Below, piece after piece: positions 1-6,601 of a DNA stretch of 64,000 nucleotides. The stretch's first letter is position 1; each line of letters opens with the position of its first letter. The notes beneath the pieces were generated by a model, which made no database searches, was not told where the DNA came from, and was given only the letters and a program-made list of their open reading frames with translations. The DNA is from Parabacteroides gordonii MS-1 = DSM 23371 (GTDB taxonomy: Bacteria > Bacteroidota > Bacteroidia > Bacteroidales > Tannerellaceae). A program made the position numbers and the translations under genes. The stretch spans positions 3,422,749 to 3,486,748 of the forward strand of contig NZ_KQ033919.1 of NCBI RefSeq assembly GCF_000969825.1, read 5' to 3'.

Positions 1-48
1 AATTCGTCTCATATGTTCTGTATGTTGAATTTATGATGAAATCGGATA

Positions 49-1263
49 TTATTGATCCAGGTCGAATCCCGGAGTGATAGTTTCTTCTGTCCAGGGAGCA
101 ATGGTTACATGAACCAATACGTTGAATTGAATATTTTCCAGGTCGTTGTCCAGCATCGGGATCAACTCGACTTCCATATTATAGATAGTACCCGCTTTAA
201 AATCGGCTGCTGTCATTTCGGTGTTCACATTTCTTAAATACTTCACGATGTTGGCGAAACGAGCCGTGTTAGCCAGTGCCGGGTTGAATACGGCTAAATC
301 GGTAGATGCCAGATTGGCTATATTTAGATCGGCCAGATCGAGATGGATTTTAGGTAATTGATCACTCGGGAAAATATTGAATGCATAACTCTTATCTGCC
401 GGAAGTGTAAGAGGTAGATCTTCATAGCTACCGCCTGTGTATTTACTGTAGTTGGCATAAGCTGCTGCATCTACGGCTGTAGGCTGGTTGAAGAGCCATT
501 TGCCTTCCAGAATATTATTTACGGAAGATGCATTGTTGTACAAGTCTGCAACGCTGGTTGAATCATGATAGGTGGTATAAAAGTTATTCAGATAAATACC
601 TTTCAGTTTCGGATCGAATCCAGTCCAGCTAACGGTTGCTTGTTTCTGGCTACCGCTAATTACACGCGTAAATTCAAAGGAACCGCTTGGTTTAACAATA
701 ACTTTCGTGATCTGTAAACGGGCTACGATCGGCTTAATAGTCACATTCGCCGTATACGTTTTACCTGAAGTGGGATCCGGGTCTATCGGTTCGCTTTCGA
801 TTGGTGTAAGATCCTCATCAACACCAAAATACAGCACTTCGGAACCCTGCTGCTGCGCGAGCGTGGTCGTTATTTGATTATCTGTAACGGCTGTGCCCGG
901 ATTACCGTAAACATATACTTTGGATATGGTTTGTGGCACGTTGATAAACTTGTATCCTTTATCCGGATTTACCAGTTTATCCCAGTTAGAATTTACAGTT
1001 GCATCTTTAGTGATGGTTTCAGATTTAACAACGGCTCCGCTGGCATCTGTCAGGTTGATAAGCACACTGTTTACGTTCATCGTATCTTTGGTGAGGAAGT
1101 TTCCGGCTTCTGTAGCCCTGGTTTTTACTCCCGACATTCCTGCCAGTGATACAGATATTGATTTTGTCCCTTGATTATTATCCGGAACGAGTGATTCGTC
1201 GTCGTTACAAGCGAATAATGCGGAAGCTGCAAATAATGCTATAAATAAATTCTTGATTTTCAT
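49..1263 (-). CDS. Fimbrillin (FimA/Mfa1-like) lipoprotein
   Basis: Probable structural subunit of a Bacteroidales surface fimbria, about 404 residues. The first 19 residues form a lipoprotein signal ending in a lipobox (ALFAC), so Cys19 should be lipidated. About 30 residues after that Cys is a KTRAT segment, resembling the Arg-Ala site where Porphyromonas FimA pro-subunits are trimmed. The C-terminus (VTIAPWTEETITPGFDLDQ) has the hydrophobic-PW signature of this superfamily. An upstream ATG at 1321-1323 would add 20 charged residues before the signal peptide, so I chose the ATG at 1261-1263. The gene lies 154 bp downstream of the DUF3575 gene on the same strand; later genes of the locus may lie off the left edge. 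Family membership is confident; major or accessory subunit is undecided. Confidence 0.75.
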   Translation of the reverse strand: MKIKNLFIALFAASALFACNDDESLVPDNNQGTKSISVSLAGMSGVKTRATEAGNFLTKDTMNVNSVLINLTDASGAVVKSETITKDATVNSNWDKLVNPDKGYKFINVPQTISKVYVYGNPGTAVTDNQITTTLAQQQGSEVLYFGVDEDLTPIESEPIDPDPTSGKTYTANVTIKPIVARLQITKVIVKPSGSFEFTRVISGSQKQATVSWTGFDPKLKGIYLNNFYTTYHDSTSVADLYNNASSVNNILEGKWLFNQPTAVDAAAYANYSKYTGGSYEDLPLTLPADKSYAFNIFPSDQLPKIHLDLADLNIANLASTDLAVFNPALANTARFANIVKYLRNVNTEMTAADFKAGTIYNMEVELIPMLDNDLENIQFNVLVHVTIAPWTEETITPGFDLDQ

Positions 1264-1417
1264 AACTTTTTTGAAATTAATGATTGATACTCTGTGTGGA
1301 AGTCTTTCCTCCCTGCCTGTCATTAGTGGTCTCTATTGCCCCGGCAAAGCATAAGAATGGCCGTACATATAAAAGTATATGTATATTGTTTATGATATAT
1401 TTCTTGATATTTCCTTT

Positions 1418-1999
1418 CTATTTAAGGATGTAGATGAGGCTTAAACCTGCTTTGGTTGGCCCGAAGTAGTTCCTGTGGCCGTCTTTGATTTTAGAACCAC
1501 ATTTACCGCAAGGATATTTATCATAATCCAGATAAGCATAGCCAACGCCGATCGTTGCTTCCACACTTAGCCGTTTACTTAGTATCCAGTGGTAACCGTA
1601 TGAAACTCCGGCACCATAGAGGTTGCCTTGATAACGGTGGTCTTTCAACCCCAGCATCTTGATGCCGCCAACGTTGTATTCGGCATAATGTGCATGAAGT
1701 CCGAAAAAGTGTCCGTTAAACCGCTCGCAAGTCCAGTAGCGTAGTTCGGGTTGAACCAGCCAGTGTTTGAGCTTTCTGCTATCGGAAAATGTCCACGGAT
1801 TGTAATTTCCCGACAGGTCGAGTGTAAATTTATCGGATAGTCCTATTTCAATCCCCAGGTTCGGGGTTGTAGTCGCCCAATATAATGCGTTTGTCTTGAT
1901 AGCGAAAACTGGTAAATGGTTCTTATTCTCTTTTACTTGTGCTGCTATACCACTGACAAATGCATAAATAATGCATATTATCAATAATCCTCTTCTCAT
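1418..1999 (-). CDS. DUF3575 family outer-membrane protein
   Basis: A 193-residue protein with a cleavable signal peptide (about residues 1-20) and alternating aromatic and polar strands typical of a small beta-barrel. Family features are KTNALYWATTTPNLGIE near the start, NYNPW, LHAHYAEYNVG and a late YPCGKCGSK motif with a CxxC pair. It is clearly paralogous to the protein at 25409-25975, which heads the second fimbrial operon. DUF3575 genes are usually found in Bacteroidales fimbrial loci, and the gene here precedes a fimbrillin. Its biochemical role is unknown; an envelope function in fimbrial assembly is inferred from context. Confidence 0.8.
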   Translation of the reverse strand: MRRGLLIICIIYAFVSGIAAQVKENKNHLPVFAIKTNALYWATTTPNLGIEIGLSDKFTLDLSGNYNPWTFSDSRKLKHWLVQPELRYWTCERFNGHFFGLHAHYAEYNVGGIKMLGLKDHRYQGNLYGAGVSYGYHWILSKRLSVEATIGVGYAYLDYDKYPCGKCGSKIKDGHRNYFGPTKAGLSLIYILK

Positions 2000-2196
2000 C
2001 GTACTTTTTACTCACTAATTGTTAAAACTCTCTGAAGAATCTCCCTTTTTTGATAACCTTCTAAAAATCTAATGTTTACCCTTTAAGATTCTTGCTCTCT
2101 TTTGAATTAAAACAAGCGTGATTCAGATAAGTTTTGGAAAGTGTGTAGAATAATATATTTTGACATAAAATTTAACTTCGATGATACTATTTAAGG

Positions 2197-2610
2197 TTAA
2201 AAGGGGTCAAAACTTACATAGTCGTCGCCTAAATAACCGGATAGTTCGTCATTATATATATGTAGTTCGTCAAAGTAAATATAGTCCCCATTGTCATATT
2301 CCATATAAATAGAATCAAAGTAATCATCATGCCATTCCCAATAGAATTTATATTTAAATTCTTTGAAATCACCAGGGTAATCGCTGAAATAACGTATGAT
2401 TCTTTCTTCCCCTCTGCCATTGGAATGGAAAATAAGTCTTTGTTCGCAGTAAAGTCCGTCAACATCATAATAGTCGTCATACCATCCGGCGCCATTGCAA
2501 AGAATATATTCTGGATCGTCTATATGATCGAATGGTTTGTCTACACAGCTATTAAATCCGCAAAGTATAGTTAACAGGAATATCAGACTGAGTATATTTG
2601 TCTTTTTCAT
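2197..2610 (-). CDS. Small acidic lipoprotein of unknown function
   Basis: About 137 residues. The N-terminus (MKKTNILSLIFLLTILCGF) leads to NSC, a plausible lipobox, so it is probably a lipoprotein. The mature part is very rich in Asp, Glu and Tyr (for example WYDDYYDVDG) and resembles small Bacteroides lipoproteins often annotated lipocalin-like or DUF-only; I do not recognise a specific family. The ATG at 2608-2610 is preferred because a TATATTTG promoter box on the minus strand (2634-2641) lies just upstream, and the upstream in-frame ATG at 2634 would overlap that box. It sits between the XRE regulator and the DUF3575 gene. Confidence 0.55.
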   Translation of the reverse strand: MKKTNILSLIFLLTILCGFNSCVDKPFDHIDDPEYILCNGAGWYDDYYDVDGLYCEQRLIFHSNGRGEERIIRYFSDYPGDFKEFKYKFYWEWHDDYFDSIYMEYDNGDYIYFDELHIYNDELSGYLGDDYVSFDPF

Positions 2611-2633
2611 GACGGTTATATTTAATAATAGCA

Positions 2634-2641
2634 CAAATATA
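2634..2641 (-). promoter_or_regulatory. -7 promoter box (TATATTTG) of the small lipoprotein gene
   Basis: Minus-strand TATATTTG matches the Bacteroidetes -7 consensus TAnnTTTG and predicts a start about 19 nt before the ATG at 2610. No convincing -33 TTTG is seen. Confidence 0.5.
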
Positions 2642-2734
2642 ACCTTTGTTTTTGAAATGAGGGTAATTACACCAAGAGAACTTCTTTCAACATTTGAATA
2701 TTATTCTGATGTAATTACCCTGATTCAAAAGGTT
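2641..2734. repeat. Long imperfect inverted repeat with perfect 12-bp inner arms
   Basis: AGGGTAATTACA at 2660-2671 is perfectly inverted at 2710-2721 across a 38-bp spacer. Similarity continues outward: the left flank reads AACCTTT..TTGAA and the right flank, reverse-complemented, AACCTTTTGAA. It separates the XRE gene from the lipoprotein gene and abuts the latter's promoter box. It could be a terminator or operator, a miniature element, or a small invertible segment. Confidence 0.6.
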
Positions 2735-2736
2735 CT

Positions 2737-3039
2737 TTATAACGTAGGAGTCAGTTCAATAGTTAATCCCAGAGCGTTCATGATCCGGTAGAAGGTGGCA
2801 ACGCTTGGAATAGTAATCCCTTTTTCTATTCGAGAAATATAGGATTTATCTGTTCCGATACGTTTTGCAAGTTCCTCCTGAGTGAGCTGTGCTTTTTTTC
2901 GGGCATCAAGTATAATCTGACTCGTGTAAAAAGCGTATGCTTCTTCATCGAACTTAGTTCGTTCGGGAGTACCCGGTTCCCCATATTGAGCACTAAGTAC
3001 TGTGCTGTAATCCCTGATTTTATGATCGTTTGTCTGCAT
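2737..3039 (-). CDS. XRE-family HTH regulator (HigA-like)
   Basis: A 100-residue protein with a helix-turn-helix over about residues 45-95 (AQLTQEELAKRIGTDKSYIS, then RIEKGITIPSVATFYRI), the standard Cro/C1 or HigA-antitoxin pattern. The N-terminal ~40 residues contain the FDEEAYAFY segment often seen in HigA-type antitoxins. No toxin gene lies next to it, so it is an orphan regulator or a solitary antitoxin. A near-perfect palindrome at 3058-3075 directly upstream is a likely autoregulatory operator. Its placement between the fimbrial anchor gene and the lipoprotein/DUF3575/fimbrillin genes makes local control possible, but this is inference. Confidence 0.8.
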   Translation of the reverse strand: MQTNDHKIRDYSTVLSAQYGEPGTPERTKFDEEAYAFYTSQIILDARKKAQLTQEELAKRIGTDKSYISRIEKGITIPSVATFYRIMNALGLTIELTPTL

Positions 3040-3043
3040 ATGA

Positions 3044-3051
3044 CAAAGATA
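3044..3051 (-). promoter_or_regulatory. -7 box (TATCTTTG) of the XRE gene
   Basis: Minus-strand TATCTTTG, an exact TAnnTTTG match. It ends only 4 nt before the ATG at 3039, implying a very short or absent leader if used. Confidence 0.45.
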
Positions 3052-3057
3052 ATTAAA

Positions 3058-3075
3058 GTTGTATAATTATGCAAC
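3058..3075. promoter_or_regulatory. Palindromic operator candidate upstream of the XRE gene
   Basis: GTTGTATAATTATGCAAC differs from its own reverse complement at a single base pair (16 of 18 positions symmetric). It overlaps the region just upstream of the XRE -7 box, as expected for an autorepressor site. Confidence 0.5.
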
Positions 3076-3101
3076 TGATGGGTCGCTTTATTATATGTAG
3101 G

Positions 3102-4049
3102 TTATTCCGGCAATTCATTATCTTCCAGCTCATCCCATTTGCCGTTGTTTCCGATGATCAGATTGAATGTGTTTTCTGTTTCATCTGGTTTGGGAGGTGT
3201 ATATAAGATACCTGTGTAACGGATTATTTTGTTGGCGATAGGGGTAATACCGGTCACTGTCCGTTTTCGCATGATCTGGTTATCCGGGCCAATAGAAGTA
3301 AGTGTGACGGATATCTTTTCATCGGTTGCCGGAATAAAGGAGTAAAAGGAATGGATTTTACCGGATTGGCCTTTCTCTTCTGTTCGAAACTCATAAGAGA
3401 AATTATTGGTTACTGAGGATATATCCCCTTTTCCGGTCAGGATCTCAAGCTGGTTCGGATAATGACTGACAGTCAGTTCAAACCGGGCAATATCTTCCGG
3501 TATTTTGTCGGCTGCCTTGAACTCTATTCGGCTGACAATCCGTTGCAGGCTTATATCTACATTTGTCTCCTCTCCTTCTTTCAAATGGAGTGCCTGGTTT
3601 TTATAGAAGGAGTCGGATGGCTCATCAAAGCTAAATACATCTTTAGAAAACGTAGCCAGTTTCGATTGATGTGCTAACAGGTAAACCTGATAATTACCGG
3701 CAGGCAGTGTATCGTAAACAATACCGAAGTCAGGTTCTGTGTCTACATGGTATGTTCTGTGTTTTACCAACTGAAGTTGGTCACCATCTTTGTAAACCAG
3801 GTATTCGATTGCAGAACATAATTCTTTTAATTCCTTTTCGGGATTATCTTCACCGGGAACAACCGGTTCGGGAACCGTGTTAGGCGGCATACTGCGTGTA
3901 GGGGAGAAGGGAAGCACCTCCTTTTGTAGTTGAACACTAAATTGTACCGGAAATAAATTCTGTACAATTTCAATTTCGTCCGAAACCGGACTACTACAAC
4001 CTGCAAACCAGAATATGCAGGCTAATGCATACAAGTCTTTCTTTTTCAT
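3102..4049 (-). CDS. FimB/Mfa2-family fimbrial anchor lipoprotein
   Basis: A 315-residue lipoprotein: MKKKDLYALACIFWFAGC is a signal peptide ending in a lipobox Cys. The body has the two-sandwich pattern of FimB/Mfa2 anchors, with the typical VYKDGDQLQLVKHRTYH strand and LPAGNYQVYLLAHQ (aim/PaGnYqv) segment. A PTRS site after about 50 residues could be a trimming site. In Porphyromonas such proteins cap and anchor the fimbria at the outer membrane. It is the first gene of this minus-strand locus; CAAAGAAA at 4081-4088 (TTTCTTTG on the minus strand) is a one-mismatch -7 box. Confidence 0.7.
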   Translation of the reverse strand: MKKKDLYALACIFWFAGCSSPVSDEIEIVQNLFPVQFSVQLQKEVLPFSPTRSMPPNTVPEPVVPGEDNPEKELKELCSAIEYLVYKDGDQLQLVKHRTYHVDTEPDFGIVYDTLPAGNYQVYLLAHQSKLATFSKDVFSFDEPSDSFYKNQALHLKEGEETNVDISLQRIVSRIEFKAADKIPEDIARFELTVSHYPNQLEILTGKGDISSVTNNFSYEFRTEEKGQSGKIHSFYSFIPATDEKISVTLTSIGPDNQIMRKRTVTGITPIANKIIRYTGILYTPPKPDETENTFNLIIGNNGKWDELEDNELPE

Positions 4050-4151
4050 AGTGAAGGAATTGTTAATGATAAAATCTACACAAAGAAAATACTTATTTTG
4101 GAAATTAAAAAATATTAAGTAGATAACTTATGGATTTGCAGGGAACTTTTC

Positions 4152-4159
4152 TAGTTTTG
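4152..4159 (+). promoter_or_regulatory. -7 box (TAGTTTTG) of the TIM-barrel gene
   Basis: Exact TAnnTTTG match 42 nt before the ATG at 4202. A TTTG at 4135-4138 is too close for the usual -33 spacing. Confidence 0.45.
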
Positions 4160-4201
4160 TAGAAAACAGACTCAATGTAATAACCTTAAAATTAAAAGAA
4201 A

Positions 4202-5194
4202 ATGGCACGTCCTGTAACATTATGCACCCTGCAATGGGGTGACTTACCTCTGGAAACAGTTTGTGAAAAAGCGAAAGCTTTCGGATATGACGGATTGGAA
4301 TTGGGTTTGCCCAATCATCTGGATGTTCGTCGCACGGATCAGGCTTACTATGACGGTATAAAAGAACTGTTGGCCAAATATGACCTGAAGCTTTTCTGTA
4401 TCTCGATCCATTTGATCAGCCAGGCGGTTTGCGATAAGATCGACCAACGGCATAAAGCGGTACTTCCCGATTGTATCTGGGGAGACGGCGAACCGGAAGG
4501 TGTACGCCAGCGTGCAGCCGAATATATGGTGCAGACAGCCCGGGCTGCAAAAGCTTTGGGTATCGATGTGGTTGCCGGATTTACCGGTAGTCCTATCTGG
4601 CAATGGCTTTATTCGTTCCCCCCGGTAACGGATCAGATGATTGAAGATGGTTATGCCGACTTCGCCCGTCGTTTTACCCCGATCATGGATGAATACCAGA
4701 AGCTGGGTGTTCGCTACGGTCTGGAAGTGCACCCTACGGAAATCGCTTTCGACACCTATTCAGCCCGTAAGGCGTTGGATGCGTTGAATAACCATCCTGC
4801 GTTCGGTTTCAATTACGATCCGAGCCACATGGGGTATCAGGGGGTAGATTATGTAGATTTTATCAACCAGTTCCCCGACCGTATTTTCCATGTTCACATG
4901 AAAGATGTTTACTGGAGCGATACCCCGAAACAGATCGGCGTATTTGGCGGTCACTCAACCTTTGGAGACTCCCGCCGCTATTGGAATTTCCGCAGCATGG
5001 GACGTGGTAGGATTTGTTTCGAAGAAATTATCCGTGCCCTGAATGATATCAACTACCAGGGGCCGTTATCGGTAGAATGGGAAGATAGCGCGATGGATCG
5101 CGAACATGGTGCGCGCGAATCCTGCGAGTTCGTTAAACAGGTCGATTTTCAACCTTCAGGACATGCGTTCGATGCTTTCTTTGATAAGAAATAG
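4202..5194 (+). CDS. Sugar phosphate isomerase/epimerase (xylose isomerase-like TIM barrel)
   Basis: A 330-residue cytosolic protein without a signal peptide. Motifs of the AP-endonuclease-2/xylose isomerase-like fold appear in order: YDGLELGLPNH (about 30-40), GLEVHPTEIAFD (about 178-189), FNYDPSHMGYQG (about 200), HVHMKDVYW (about 231) and SVEWEDSAMD (about 295). The Glu, Asp, His and Glu residues in these motifs are the usual divalent-metal ligands. The substrate cannot be read from sequence; relatives act on keto sugars and inositol derivatives. It is monocistronic, with the convergent toxin gene downstream. Confidence 0.85.
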   Translation: MARPVTLCTLQWGDLPLETVCEKAKAFGYDGLELGLPNHLDVRRTDQAYYDGIKELLAKYDLKLFCISIHLISQAVCDKIDQRHKAVLPDCIWGDGEPEGVRQRAAEYMVQTARAAKALGIDVVAGFTGSPIWQWLYSFPPVTDQMIEDGYADFARRFTPIMDEYQKLGVRYGLEVHPTEIAFDTYSARKALDALNNHPAFGFNYDPSHMGYQGVDYVDFINQFPDRIFHVHMKDVYWSDTPKQIGVFGGHSTFGDSRRYWNFRSMGRGRICFEEIIRALNDINYQGPLSVEWEDSAMDREHGARESCEFVKQVDFQPSGHAFDAFFDKK

Positions 5195-5250
5195 TAGATG
5201 ATTTTTAACGGATGTGGATTTCGTAGGTAGCAGGCCAGATGCAAGAATTA

Positions 5251-5526
5251 TTATTTGTCGTTGTAATGACCATAGGCATTAACAACAAGTACATCTATTC
5301 TGTCTTCACGTATTTCATATACCAGACGGTGTTTGTCTGTTATCCTGCGAGACCATATTCCAGAAAGATTACCTCGTAATTGCTCCGGTTTTCCTGTTCC
5401 TGTTTCCGGATGCTCCATAAGTTCTACAAGTAACTTTACCAACTTCTTATACGCAGACGGTTCATTCCTTTTTAACAAACGAATATCTTCTGTTGCATCA
5501 TCTGTGTAACTTAAATCATAGCTCAT
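5251..5526 (-). CDS. YoeB-family toxin (mRNA interferase)
   Basis: A 91-residue RelE/YoeB-fold ribosome-dependent endoribonuclease. Diagnostic features are the N-terminal YDLSYTDDATEDI strand-helix, the EQLRGNLSGIWSRRITDKHR segment with the basic catalytic surface, and a C-terminal GHY matching the His-Tyr end of YoeB. The length is normal. Its ATG overlaps the antitoxin stop by 4 bp (5523-5526), giving translational coupling with the antitoxin made first. Classical pairing would be YefM; the partner here is not an obvious YefM/Phd. Confidence 0.88.
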   Translation of the reverse strand: MSYDLSYTDDATEDIRLLKRNEPSAYKKLVKLLVELMEHPETGTGKPEQLRGNLSGIWSRRITDKHRLVYEIREDRIDVLVVNAYGHYNDK

Positions 5527-5828
5527 AGCTTTTCCAGGAGTTTGAATAATTCATCCTTTCCACTGACTGTAGTTACTTTCCCTTGCATTGCTTCTTCTCG
5601 AGAGTGTTGGATACGTTTGATATTACGAGCGTCAGAAAAATAATTGTCTCCAGATGGACTAGGGTTGTTCAAAGCCGCATCAATAGTATTTGCTTGTTCT
5701 AAGATTATATTTTCCATATACTTTTTCAAACTAATACCTTTTGCAGCAGCAGCCATAGCCAGACTACGAACAGCTTCGACCGGAAGATCAACTGCCTTCC
5801 TTTGTTTTAAAAATTCTGTTGTTTCCAT
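5523..5828 (-). CDS. Antitoxin of the YoeB-type pair
   Basis: About 101 residues. The N-terminal half (LPVEAVRSLAMAAAAKG then SLKKYMENIILEQA) looks like a ribbon-helix-helix or short helical DNA-binding region, and the acidic, polar C-terminal half ending ELFKLLEKL would wrap the toxin. I chose the ATG at 5826-5828 (METTEF) because the upstream candidate at 5849 falls inside the -7 box TATATTTG (minus strand, 5847-5854). A strong 14-bp inverted repeat lies immediately upstream. It precedes and overlaps the toxin gene, the usual antitoxin-first order. Confidence 0.82.
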   Translation of the reverse strand: METTEFLKQRKAVDLPVEAVRSLAMAAAAKGISLKKYMENIILEQANTIDAALNNPSPSGDNYFSDARNIKRIQHSREEAMQGKVTTVSGKDELFKLLEKL

Positions 5829-5846
5829 ATTCAAAATGTTTTGATA

Positions 5847-5854
5847 CAAATATA
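5847..5854 (-). promoter_or_regulatory. -7 box (TATATTTG) of the toxin-antitoxin operon
   Basis: Minus-strand TATATTTG, an exact TAnnTTTG match. It predicts transcription starting about 14 nt before the antitoxin ATG at 5828. Confidence 0.6.
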
Positions 5855-5857
5855 TGT

Positions 5858-5898
5858 ATTATATGCATAATATGCAATATGATTATTATGCATATAAT
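5858..5898. promoter_or_regulatory. Operator: paired inverted 14-mers upstream of the toxin-antitoxin operon
   Basis: ATTATATGCATAAT at 5858-5871 and its exact reverse complement ATTATGCATATAAT at 5885-5898, 27 bp apart start to start. Each core (ATATGCATAA / TTATGCATAT) is itself nearly palindromic around ATGCAT. The block covers the -33 region, as expected for toxin-antitoxin autorepression. Confidence 0.7.
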
Positions 5899-5948
5899 AT
5901 TATTTTAACTCAAATGTCAAGCTGTTTTTCTATTTGACAAAATGACAC

Positions 5949-6008
5949 TAGTATAGCGACTAATCGGGATTAATATAGCGGGTAAATTGAATTAGTATCG
6001 CGACTAAT
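5949..6008. repeat. Three-unit array with 22-bp period
   Basis: TAGTATAGCGACTAAT (5949), TAATATAGCGGGTAAA (5971) and TAGTATCGCGACTAAT (5993) are 16-mers separated by 6 bp, so the period is exactly 22. Units are small inverted repeats (ATTAGT-N6-ACTAAT in the third) and a T-run follows. See the matching arrays at 30572, 45837 and 59397. Confidence 0.7.
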
Positions 6009-6060
6009 ATTTTTTAACATACTAAAAGGAAAGCGTTAAGGCGAAATAAGAAACAAATAG

Positions 6061-6068
6061 TAACTTTG
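6061..6068 (+). promoter_or_regulatory. -7 box (TAACTTTG) of the DUF4248 transcript
   Basis: Exact TAnnTTTG match. It implies a leader of about 290 nt before the ATG at 6365, beginning with the hairpin region at 6078-6127. Confidence 0.5.
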
Positions 6069-6077
6069 TGAAACAAC

Positions 6078-6127
6078 AGAAAAAGGTGGCTCGACTATCG
6101 GATAACAATATCCGGTGGCCGGGCCTT
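6078..6127 (+). terminator. Leader hairpin resembling an attenuator upstream of DUF4248
   Basis: AAAAAGG near 6080 and CCTTTTT at 6123-6129 can pair around an inner stem CGGATA-ACAA-TATCCG (about 6099-6114), followed by T's. It starts within about 10 nt of the predicted transcription start. A second stem GCACCG/CGGTGC (6179-6203) follows. Confidence 0.45.
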
Positions 6128-6238
6128 TTTGTTTACATCAATCAGTTAACCTTACATCGATACATCTTCATTGCTTGTGCACCGTGCTGTTAACCTTCGG
6201 TGCTTCAAGTGTAAAACAACTTAAAAAAAGAAAGACTC

Positions 6239-6349
6239 ATGGAGTATAGAATAATCAAATTCGGAATATATGCGTCGGTAAGCAGCGATATGTACTTCTT
6301 ATCCGGCGGTGTTGCAGATCATAACAGTTTTATCAATCATAACAAATAA
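6239..6349 (+). CDS. Possible 36-residue leader peptide
   Basis: An ATG-to-TAA frame of 36 codons (MEYRIIKFGIYASVSSDMYF...) inside the leader of the DUF4248 gene, ending 15 bp before that gene's ATG. An A-rich purine stretch (AAAAAAAGAAAG) precedes it. No homologue is recognised; it could be chance. It is listed because its position, between a structured leader and a small gene, would suit an upstream regulatory peptide. Confidence 0.25.
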   Translation: MEYRIIKFGIYASVSSDMYFLSGGVADHNSFINHNK

Positions 6350-6364
6350 ATAAAAAATAAGCAT

Positions 6365-6601
6365 ATGAGCATAATTATGAATCGAGTATACGGCCATACA
6401 GAACTGGCCATACTGTATTTTCCTGGGATATTAGCAAAATCGGCATCTTCGCAGTTGTCTTCATGGATCAATCGTGATGAAGACCTATTGGCAGAGTTGA
6501 AGAAAGCGGGTTACAAAAAAGGCCAGCGTATGTATACACCCCGTCAGGTGGCTATCCTGAGAGATCACTTAGGTGATCCCGAAACATGGAAAGGATGTTA
6601 A
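6365..6601 (+). CDS. DUF4248 domain protein
   Basis: A 78-residue cytosolic protein recognised as DUF4248 from RVYGHTELAILYFPGI near the start, a central SSWINRDEDLLAELKKAGY segment and the late MYTPRQVAILRDHLGDPE. The fold looks like a small winged-helix or MerR-like DNA-binding unit, but no function is established. Such genes are common in Bacteroidales, often near HU-like proteins or variable surface loci. The ATG at 6365 is used; an ATG at 6377 (MNRVYG) is an alternative. It lies behind a long structured leader and upstream of the giant surface-protein gene. Confidence 0.8.
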   Translation: MSIIMNRVYGHTELAILYFPGILAKSASSQLSSWINRDEDLLAELKKAGYKKGQRMYTPRQVAILRDHLGDPETWKGC

